A stretch of 6,261 nt of DNA from Myxococcales bacterium (GTDB lineage Bacteria; Myxococcota; Polyangia; Fen-1088). How positions within the stretch are numbered: the first letter of the stretch is position 1; the number at the start of each line of letters is the position of its first letter. A model generated the notes under the pieces. That model was not told where the DNA came from. It made no database searches and saw only the letters and a program-made list of their open reading frames with translations. The stretch spans positions 1 through 6,261 of the forward strand of contig PMCR01000339.1 of the NCBI GenBank assembly GCA_003155465.1, in the 5' to 3' direction. A program made the translations under genes and the position numbers. This document shows, piece by piece, positions 1 through 5,425 of the stretch.

Positions 1-1000
1 AGCGATCGGCGAAGAACATGTGGCCCGACATCTCGCCCGCCAGCACGGCCTTCTCTTCGCGCATCTTGGTCTTGATGAGCGAGTGGCCCACCTTCCACAT
101 GATGGCGCGGCCCCCGAGCCGGGCGATCTCGTCGTACATGGCCTGGCTGCACTTGACCTCGCTGACAAAGGTGGCGCCTGGCCGCTCGCGCAAGATGTCG
201 CGCGCAAACAACATCACGAGTTGGTCGCCCCACACGATGCGGCCCGCCGGATCGACGACGCCCAGGCGATCCGCGTCGCCATCGAGCGCGATGCCCAGTT
301 CCGCGCCGCCCTGCTGCACATGGCGGATGAGGTCGGCCAAGTTGGCCGGCACGGTCGGATCGGGATGATGGTTTGGGAAGCGGCCGTCTGGATCGCAGTA
401 CAGCCCCTCGACCTGCAGGCCCATCCGGCGCAGCACCGACACGCAGGTCAGACCGCCCGTGCCGTTGCCGCCATCGACCACGACCTTGAATCGGCGCGGG
501 CCCAGGCGCATGCCGTCGGCCACCTGGGCGATGTATGGGGTCAGGACGTCCACCTCGACCGCCGTGCCGCCCGGCACGGGCGCGGGCCGGGCGCCGGCGC
601 GGTGGCGCAGGATGCGCTGGCACAGGACCTGGATCTCGGCGCCAAAGATGGTGCTGGGGCCGCGCATGATCTTGAAGCCGTTGTCCTTCTCAGGGTTGTG
701 GCTGGCCGTGATCATCACACCGCCATCGGCCTTCAGATGAAATACCGAGAAGTACAGCCCCGGCGTGTGCAGCACGCCCAGGTCCGACACGGCGAGACCT
801 GCGCGCACCAGCCGTTCCCTGATGACCGCGTGGATGCGCGGGGAGGAGAGCCGGCAATCGCGGCCGAGCGTGATGGCACGCGCGCCCGCCTCGCGCAGAT
901 GCTCTGCGATGGCATCGCCGAGCTCACTGACGAAGGAGTCGGGAAAATCCTGGTCTGCTACGCCGCGGATGTCGTACTCGCGAAAAACTCTTGGGTTCAT
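1..1000 (-). CDS. manB: Phosphomannomutase/phosphoglucomutase, C-terminus cut by window edge
   Basis: This cytoplasmic enzyme of the alpha-D-phosphohexomutase family interconverts hexose 6- and 1-phosphates and here most likely supplies mannose-1-phosphate for GDP-mannose. The ATG at 1000 opens a frame that stays open to the left edge, giving 333 residues where the family usually has about 455 to 465. The final phosphate-binding domain is therefore outside the window. Visible motifs in order are FREYDIRG (6-13), GRDCRLSS (46-53), the phosphoserine loop TASHNP with catalytic Ser100 (98-103), VDGGNGTGG (175-183), the magnesium loop DGDADR (240-245) and the sugar-specificity loop GEMSGH (322-327). 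All catalytic elements present in this portion are intact. It starts 27 bases after the manC stop on the same strand, with only a weak ribosome binding site, so co-transcription with manC is likely. Phosphoglucomutase activity cannot be excluded, since the family is often dual-specific; the manC neighbour favours mannose. Confidence 0.95.
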   Translation of the reverse strand, partial: MNPRVFREYDIRGVADQDFPDSFVSELGDAIAEHLREAGARAITLGRDCRLSSPRIHAVIRERLVRAGLAVSDLGVLHTPGLYFSVFHLKADGGVMITASHNPEKDNGFKIMRGPSTIFGAEIQVLCQRILRHRAGARPAPVPGGTAVEVDVLTPYIAQVADGMRLGPRRFKVVVDGGNGTGGLTCVSVLRRMGLQVEGLYCDPDGRFPNHHPDPTVPANLADLIRHVQQGGAELGIALDGDADRLGVVDPAGRIVWGDQLVMLFARDILRERPGATFVSEVKCSQAMYDEIARLGGRAIMWKVGHSLIKTKMREEKAVLAGEMSGHMFFADR

Positions 1001-1027
1001 TGTTGCGTCTGTTGCTCGCCGGGCTCG

Positions 1028-2101
1028 CTACAGGAACTGTTCTCTGCCCTGCGCGGAAAGCTCCTCTACCACGCTACGCACCTCTTGCGCTCGATGTTTG
1101 GGCACGACCAGCACCGCGTCGCGGGTGGCCACCACCACGATCCCCTCGACACCCACCACGCCCAGAAGCGGGGCGCCCGGCTCGGCCATCACGACGCTGC
1201 CCTTGCTGGCCTTCACGATGACGTCACCCGAAATGACGTTTCCGTCGACGTCGGGGTGCCCTATTTCGCTCAGGGCGGCCCAACTGCCCACGTCGCTCCA
1301 ACCGAAGTCGCCTGGCACGACGCGGATGTCCTGCGCCTTTTCCATTATGCCGTAGTCGATGGAGATGGCGGGCACGCGCGGGTAGCGCTGCTGGGTGGAA
1401 GCGGCCGGATCGGGCGAGGCGCAGATCTGGTCGAGCAAGGCGGACAGTTCGGGCAGATGCCGACGGGTTTCAGCCAAGAGGCGGCCGGCAGAAAAGAAGA
1501 ACATGCCCGAATTCCACAGGTACTCGCCCGAGGCCAGATAGGCACGCGCGGTTTCCAGGTTGGGCTTCTCCACGAAGCGCGCCACCTGCCAAACCTCGGC
1601 GTTGCCTGGAATGGCCGCCCCGGTTTGCAGGTAGCCGTAGCCGGTTTCTGGACGCGTGGGCTTGATGCCGACGGTGACGATGGCCTGGCTGGCCTGCGCC
1701 AGCGCAGTCCGCAACACGGCCGCATACTGTGGTTCATTGCTGATGAATGCGTCAGAGGGCACGACGGCCAGCACCGCGTCCTGCCCCGCACGGCGCGCGA
1801 TGTGAGCAACCGCCAAACCGACCGCCGGGGCTGTGTTGCGTGGCGCCGGCTCGACCACCAGGTTGTCGGCGGGCAGGTCGGGCAGGGCTTGCCGGATGGC
1901 TTGGGCCTGATCCGCCGCGGTCACGATCAGGGTGTGCTCCAGGCCCACGATGGCACTCAGCCGGCGAAACGTGGCTGCCAGCAGCGACTCTCTGGCGCCC
2001 AGGCTGAGCAGCTGCTTGGGCCGGCTGCGCCGACTGGCCGGCCACAGGCGGGTACCTCCGCCGCCGGCCAGAATCAGGGCGAATTGTTCGGGCTTTGCCA
2101 T
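1028..2101 (-). CDS. manC: Mannose-1-phosphate guanylyltransferase, single-domain type
   Basis: This enzyme makes GDP-mannose from mannose-1-phosphate and GTP in the cytoplasm. The 357 residues form one nucleotidyltransferase domain. The C-terminal cupin phosphomannose isomerase domain of the bifunctional (about 470-residue) enzymes is absent. Motifs in order are the pyrophosphorylase signature GGGGTRLWP (13-21) with PKQ (28-30), EPAPRNTAPA (84-93), PSDAF (115-119), RPETGYGY (150-157), FVEKP (176-180), WNSGMF (196-201), SIDYGIMEK (247-255) and GWSDVGSW (267-274). These are diagnostic for mannose-1-phosphate guanylyltransferases. One oddity is that the usual PSDH/PADH motif reads PSDA, keeping the metal-binding Asp117 but losing the following histidine. 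The ATG at 2101 is supported by a GAGGT 11 bases upstream and by the signature lying at the usual distance from the N-terminus. It is followed after 27 bases by the mutase gene, forming a two-gene GDP-mannose unit. Confidence 0.95.
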   Translation of the reverse strand: MAKPEQFALILAGGGGTRLWPASRRSRPKQLLSLGARESLLAATFRRLSAIVGLEHTLIVTAADQAQAIRQALPDLPADNLVVEPAPRNTAPAVGLAVAHIARRAGQDAVLAVVPSDAFISNEPQYAAVLRTALAQASQAIVTVGIKPTRPETGYGYLQTGAAIPGNAEVWQVARFVEKPNLETARAYLASGEYLWNSGMFFFSAGRLLAETRRHLPELSALLDQICASPDPAASTQQRYPRVPAISIDYGIMEKAQDIRVVPGDFGWSDVGSWAALSEIGHPDVDGNVISGDVIVKASKGSVVMAEPGAPLLGVVGVEGIVVVATRDAVLVVPKHRAQEVRSVVEELSAQGREQFL

Positions 2102-2112
2102 CGGCGGACTTT

Positions 2113-2117
2113 ACCTC
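2113..2117 (-). promoter_or_regulatory. Ribosome binding site of manC
   Basis: Read on the minus strand, GAGGT lies 11 bases before the manC ATG, a slightly long but workable spacing. It supports the start at 2101. It sits inside the 29-base gap between the manC start and the start of the oppositely oriented small membrane protein gene. Confidence 0.5.
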
Positions 2118-2130
2118 AAGAATACGGCCC

Positions 2131-2304
2131 ATGTTGCTGGCGTTAGTCTTGATCGCGATTGGCCTGCCGGCCACCGTGTACGGCGCGTTGCTGGCCAGCG
2201 AACGACATCGGCCTGTCGATCTAGCCGGCGCGCTCTTGGCGGCAGCCGGCCTCGCCTTGGCGCTGCTGGGCGTGGGACGCCTCTTGTCCGACAAGTTCTT
2301 CTAG
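2131..2304 (+). CDS. Small two-helix membrane protein, function unknown
   Basis: I do not recognise this 57-residue protein. It is predicted to be an inner-membrane protein with two hydrophobic helices, about residues 1-21 (MLLALVLIAIGLPATVYG and on) and 32-50 (AGALLAAAGLALALLGVG). They are joined by a polar loop with ERHRP and followed by a short tail ending SDKFF. About 47 of its 57 codons end in G or C, which fits real coding in this genome rather than chance. The ATG at 2131 is preferred over an in-frame TTG at 2095, which would overlap the manC start and add 12 polar residues. No clear ribosome binding site is visible for either. The gene is divergent from manC (29 bases between start codons) and convergent with the methyltransferase gene, whose stop codon overlaps its own in a CTAG. 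It is the only plus-strand gene within a run of minus-strand genes. Role unknown; a chance ORF remains possible. Confidence 0.6.
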   Translation: MLLALVLIAIGLPATVYGALLASERHRPVDLAGALLAAAGLALALLGVGRLLSDKFF

Positions 2305-3167
2305 GCTGGTTTTTGGCCGATGAACAGCCCCGCCTCGATGCTCACGCTGAATGACCGGCCGCCAAAGTAGGTGTCGATGGCCTGCTTGACAGCCAGGAAG
2401 GTGTCCTGCACCTCTGCCCCCTTGCCCGCGATCTGCTTCCAGCGCGCGAGCGGCCCGAATTCCACGACCGGCGCGTAGAAGAACTCGCGCGCGCTGCGAA
2501 AGACCAGCTCCCAGTGGTCGCGCTGCACGGTGACAGGCTGCAGGCCCATCTGTTCCATCTGGTGGATCACCGTGCCTGCTTCGGGGAATGAGGCGGCGTA
2601 TCCGCGCAGGCTGGCCAGCGCGTCGTCGCGCCCGAGGCGCACCAGCACATCTCGGTACACGTCGAGAAACTCGCCCCAGGTCCCGTGCAGCGGGGAGGCC
2701 AGGCGCACCTCGGCCCCGGGTCGGGCAACGCGGGCAAGGTCGGCGAGAAACTCGTCAGGCCGGGCCAGATCAGCCAGGCCCACGTTGGCCAGCACCAGAT
2801 CGAAGGCGTGGTTGCCGAACGGCAGGTGGGCGGCCAGGCTCTGCAGTCGGAAGAAGGCCCGGCGCCCGACCTGCTCGGCCGCCACGTTGGCACGCGCCCG
2901 GTCGAGCAAGCCCTGCGCGCTTTCCAGGTCGATGATCCGGCTGGCGTGATCCAGCCGGTGCAGAAGATCGGTCGTCGCGCTGCCCAGGCCACAGCGGATC
3001 TGAAGCACCTGTGAGCGTGGCTTTACGGGCACGCCCTCGACCAGGCGCTCGACCAGCCTTCGGCCGATGAGCGGAAAAACCTGCTCCTCATAGAGCCGGC
3101 CGCGCTTCTCCTCGTCGGTCATCTTTTGCGTGGGCGATGTCTGCGTCGAGTCCGGAGGCTGGGACAT
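2301..3167 (-). CDS. Class I SAM-dependent methyltransferase-like protein
   Basis: The 288 residues fit a Rossmann-fold methyltransferase of the Methyltransf_11/25 type, presumably cytoplasmic, with unknown substrate. The SAM-binding motif I region is VLQIRCGLG (54-62). The second strand with its acidic residue is IIDLE (78-82), and the motif II/III region is LPFGNHAFDLVLANVGL (115-131), followed by a helix and an ARPG turn before the next strand. The C-terminal part contains RSAREFFYAP and a YFGGRSF segment near residue 270; this C-terminal layout recalls a methyltransferase group I associate with myxobacteria, but that is from memory only. Motif I is degenerate: the usual D-x-G-C-G-x-G reads Q-I-R-C-G-L-G, so SAM binding may be altered or lost. 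The first 15 residues are polar and low complexity; an internal ATG at 3122 is a possible alternative start, but it has no ribosome binding site. The gene lies 161 bases downstream of the GT-C-like gene and about 200 bases upstream of manC, all on the same strand. Confidence 0.82.
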   Translation of the reverse strand: MSQPPDSTQTSPTQKMTDEEKRGRLYEEQVFPLIGRRLVERLVEGVPVKPRSQVLQIRCGLGSATTDLLHRLDHASRIIDLESAQGLLDRARANVAAEQVGRRAFFRLQSLAAHLPFGNHAFDLVLANVGLADLARPDEFLADLARVARPGAEVRLASPLHGTWGEFLDVYRDVLVRLGRDDALASLRGYAASFPEAGTVIHQMEQMGLQPVTVQRDHWELVFRSAREFFYAPVVEFGPLARWKQIAGKGAEVQDTFLAVKQAIDTYFGGRSFSVSIEAGLFIGQKPA

Positions 3168-3302
3168 GCGGATTTCAACTCTAGCCGCCTCGCCGTGCGA
3201 GCGCTAGCCTTGCCGCAAACAGCCCGGATGACCTCCGAATGGGTGCAATGTTGCGCGACCGGAGTGAAGACTCGTTGCCGTCAGCCGCTCTGGCCTGCCG
3301 CC

Positions 3303-3319
3303 ACAGCGCGTATCGCTGT
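3303..3319 (-). other. Hairpin just after the GT-C-like gene stop
   Basis: ACAGCG and CGCTGT form a perfect 6-bp stem with a 5-base loop, starting about 10 bases after the stop codon at 3329. No U-tract follows on the minus strand, so this is at most a weak terminator, pause site or mRNA-stabilising hairpin. It lies in the 161-base gap (3168-3328) before the methyltransferase gene, where I see no other feature and no convincing promoter. Confidence 0.3.
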
Positions 3320-3328
3320 CGCTTTCTG

Positions 3329-4960
3329 TCACCCGTCCTCGACCAGGAACTTGGCAAAGGTCTTCTGGCGGCGCACACGCGCGCTGGCGGCGTGGGTCAG
3401 GTAGTACGAAATCGGATTGTCGGTTACGGACCACAGGCGCGAGCGGTAGGCAGGAAAGTCCACACTCCGCTCGCGCGGCTTGACTTGGCCGCCATGCTCG
3501 CGCGCCTGCCGTTCGGCCGAGGGCCGATCGTCGTAGACCACCCGCTGATCCGATCCGGGCCCGATCACGTCGTAGGCCCATCGCCCGTTCCACCCGGTGA
3601 CGTCGTAGCAGTACACCCCCAGCACCTGCACGCCCAGGGACCAACCGCAAAGGCCTGCGCACAGAAGCCAACGTGACCGCCGCGCGCGGATCCACGGAAC
3701 CACGGGAATGGCCAGGAAGGCCAGCAGCGTGGTGGAGTCGACAATCGGCCGGTAACCATAACACCAGCCCCCCCACCAGTCGAACCACTTGGCCGAAAGA
3801 ACCCACAGGGCAGCCACGGCAACCGACAGAGGCCGCCAATCCCGGAAAGCTGGATCCCGCCACACGCGGATCGCACCCCACAGGGCAACGATGGCGACGG
3901 GTGAATAGACCAGCAGGCCTCGGCCCGGACTGACCAGCAGCCCCAGAAGCCCGATATGAAGCGGCGTCTGCCACAATCCCGGGTTGCCGGTCTTGGCCAG
4001 TGCCACCTCGGGCGCTATGCCCAACTGTCCGGCGGCGAATGGATGGCCGAATACCACCAACCCGTAGATCACCAACAGGGCCCCCACCGGCAAGGCGCCC
4101 AGGCAGAAACGCAAGAGCGCCCGGCGATCGCGCAAGCCCTGGAAGATCGCCACCACCAGAAACACCAAGAGGCTGGTGGGTCGGCACGCCACGGCCAGCG
4201 AGTAGGCCAGTCCAGCCAGAAGCGGCGAAGGGCGTTGCGGGCGGAGCAGTAGGTACGTGCCCATGGCGAGGAAAAGCTCCGTGGGGCCGTGCTGCCACAG
4301 CGCTTGGCTGCTGGTGCTCCACACGCAGGTACAAAGACCATAGGCCAGGGCCAGCAAGAACGCGGCCAGCGATCCCAGGGATCCCAGCGCTGTCAGAAAA
4401 ACGAACACCGCACTTCCCGCCACTGCGGCCGCCGCCACGACCTTCCCCACCTGCCACAGCCGGCCGGGATTGGCCTGCAGCTGGGCCGAGAAAGGCTTCA
4501 CCACGGCCACCGCAGGCAAGGCCAAGAGCCCGGCGCCAAGCCCGAAGGTGTTGGCATAGACGCCGGGCGTCTGGGTGGGTGCCAGGTAGTAAAGCGGGAG
4601 GCCAGGGCCGAGCGCCCCGCTCTCTTGGTACGAGCGCATGCTCTTGCCTTCGAGCAGGGAATTCCAGTTGCGGAAGCGCACCGGAACCTTGCCAGTAGGC
4701 ACACGCAACTCGAAGTTGAACAACTGCGGCGAGTCTTCCTGGGTGAAGGTCAGGCGCCCTCGGGTCAAGAGCTGAATCGGCAAGTAGAGATTGGCGGTTG
4801 CGTCGTTGCCCACCAGGGCTTCGCCGTTGGCCAGGTAGACCAGCAGCAAGATTCCAAACAGGCCGACCGCCCAGAGCCTTGATGGCCTGGCTGGGACCCG
4901 CTCATCGCCACTGGTATCTGCGGCGGCCTTGCCCGCCCTTCGTCTCTTCTTGCTGGCCAT
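3329..4960 (-). CDS. Polytopic GT-C-like glycosyltransferase candidate
   Basis: This 543-residue integral membrane protein resembles the GT-C superfamily (dolichyl/polyprenyl-phosphate sugar-dependent, ArnT/PMT-like). These enzymes transfer a lipid-linked sugar on the periplasmic side of the inner membrane. A basic N-terminus (KKRRR at 4-8) precedes the first helix at about 29-49. An outer loop follows with GNDATAN (51-57), whose Asp53 sits where GT-C enzymes carry their catalytic acid. About nine to eleven helices follow, for example near 171-191, 246-274, 282-304 and 334-362. Other recognisable blocks are ALWQHGPTE (220-228), CRPTS (259-263), SPGRGLLVYSP (344-354) and WWGGWCYGYRP (395-405). 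A soluble tail of about 90 residues (455-543) contains SVTDNPISYYL. The frame is open for 154 codons upstream, but that stretch lacks membrane or family character, so the ATG at 4960 ahead of the basic segment is chosen; an ATG at 4996 is the alternative. Neither has a strong ribosome binding site. GDP-mannose genes downstream suggest mannosyl transfer, by inference only. Confidence 0.8.
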   Translation of the reverse strand: MASKKRRRAGKAAADTSGDERVPARPSRLWAVGLFGILLLVYLANGEALVGNDATANLYLPIQLLTRGRLTFTQEDSPQLFNFELRVPTGKVPVRFRNWNSLLEGKSMRSYQESGALGPGLPLYYLAPTQTPGVYANTFGLGAGLLALPAVAVVKPFSAQLQANPGRLWQVGKVVAAAAVAGSAVFVFLTALGSLGSLAAFLLALAYGLCTCVWSTSSQALWQHGPTELFLAMGTYLLLRPQRPSPLLAGLAYSLAVACRPTSLLVFLVVAIFQGLRDRRALLRFCLGALPVGALLVIYGLVVFGHPFAAGQLGIAPEVALAKTGNPGLWQTPLHIGLLGLLVSPGRGLLVYSPVAIVALWGAIRVWRDPAFRDWRPLSVAVAALWVLSAKWFDWWGGWCYGYRPIVDSTTLLAFLAIPVVPWIRARRSRWLLCAGLCGWSLGVQVLGVYCYDVTGWNGRWAYDVIGPGSDQRVVYDDRPSAERQAREHGGQVKPRERSVDFPAYRSRLWSVTDNPISYYLTHAASARVRRQKTFAKFLVEDG

Positions 4961-4963
4961 GGT

Positions 4964-4976
4964 TTGGAAGTTCCAA
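4964..4976. promoter_or_regulatory. Palindrome TTGGAA-g-TTCCAA next to the GT-C-like gene start
   Basis: A perfect 6-bp inverted repeat with one central base lies 3 bases upstream of the ATG at 4960. It could be a dimeric repressor site or a start-occluding hairpin, though a one-base loop cannot form a stable RNA stem unless the stem is partly opened. Chance is also plausible; no second copy of the site was noticed in the window. Confidence 0.25.
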
Positions 4977-5156
4977 GGATCCGCCGATTGTTTCATGCCA
5001 GCGCCCGCCTGGCTATCCCATCGGACGGACCTGCAGGCCGCCGCACGACACTTGGTTCGAAAGTGCTGGCCACTGCAACCTTCGTGGACGCCGTCAGGCA
5101 CATGGGCGAGCTGTCTGTCGGCCGGCTCCTTGTCCGCTACTCTCTCTACCTTCCTG

Positions 5157-5173
5157 GCCACGTCTGCCGTGGC
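5157..5173. repeat. Inverted repeat in the divergent gap
   Basis: GCCACG and CGTGGC pair perfectly around a 5-base loop (tctgc). There is no T-run on either side, so it is not a Rho-independent terminator. Its function is unknown and it may be chance in GC-rich DNA. Confidence 0.3.
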
Positions 5174-5414
5174 GGAGATCGCCGGCAGCGACGCAGCAAA
5201 ACGCTGGCGCAAGAGACCGTAGCCGCAGCGCGGCCTCGCAAGAAGATTGAGCCGCGATCGTGGTACCAGGCACTGCTTAGTACGATGCCAGTCCATGACC
5301 ACAGGACGATTCACAACCCCAACGGTTCCTGCCAGGGGCGACATCTGGTTGCTGGCATTGCCCGCGACGAGATCAAGAGGCTCAACATCTATCCGCTGGT
5401 ATGCTACCTGCGCT

Positions 5415-5419
5415 AGGAG
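5415..5419 (+). promoter_or_regulatory. Ribosome binding site of the lipoprotein gene
   Basis: AGGAG is placed 6 bases before the ATG at 5426. It is the strongest Shine-Dalgarno match in the window and fixes the start of the lipoprotein. Confidence 0.8.
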
Positions 5420-5425
5420 CAACTG

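Larger units (their letters stand above)
4961..5425. other. 465-base divergent intergenic region, no recognised gene
   Basis: This gap separates the divergent GT-C-like gene and the lipoprotein gene and should hold both promoters. Long frames stay open through it on both strands: minus strand up to 5422 in frame with the GT-C-like gene, and plus strand 4964-5416 in the aligned frame. Neither translation shows a domain, signal peptide or repeat I recognise, so I treat it as non-coding. Several short inverted repeats are present: TTGGAA/TTCCAA at 4964-4976, CACTT/AAGTG at 5049-5065, GCCACG/CGTGGC at 5157-5173, and CGCGGC/GCCGCG at 5229-5256. I see no consensus sigma-70 pair; a TGGTATGCT (5397-5405) resembles an extended -10 but lies very close to the ribosome binding site and lacks a -35. 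Confidence 0.6.

Noticed and set aside
20..2146. 708-codon open frame on the plus strand
   Set aside because: It lies opposite manB and manC, whose minus-strand translations carry complete family motifs. The plus-strand translation is His/Asp/Arg-rich with no domain, so it is an antisense shadow produced by GC-rich codon bias.
3303..3319. Rho-independent terminator after the GT-C-like gene
   Set aside because: The 6-bp hairpin has no following U-tract, so it is kept only as an unclassified hairpin.
5049..5065. GGTTCGAAA resembling a tRNA T-loop
   Set aside because: The surrounding bases form CACTT/AAGTG around a seven-base loop, but with the wrong loop phase for a T-arm, and no acceptor, D or anticodon arms are found.
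5397..5405. Extended -10-like TGGTATGCT before the lipoprotein gene
   Set aside because: It has no matching -35 and would place the transcript start almost on top of the ribosome binding site at 5415.
4964..5416. 150-codon plus-strand open frame in the divergent gap
   Set aside because: No recognisable domain, no ribosome binding site noted, and it is in the aligned antisense frame of another open stretch, so both cannot easily be real.
4961..5422. 154-codon N-terminal extension of the GT-C-like protein
   Set aside because: The frame is open, but the translation is Arg/Cys-rich, lacks membrane segments and does not resemble the family. The basic start ahead of the first helix at 4960 is the normal arrangement.
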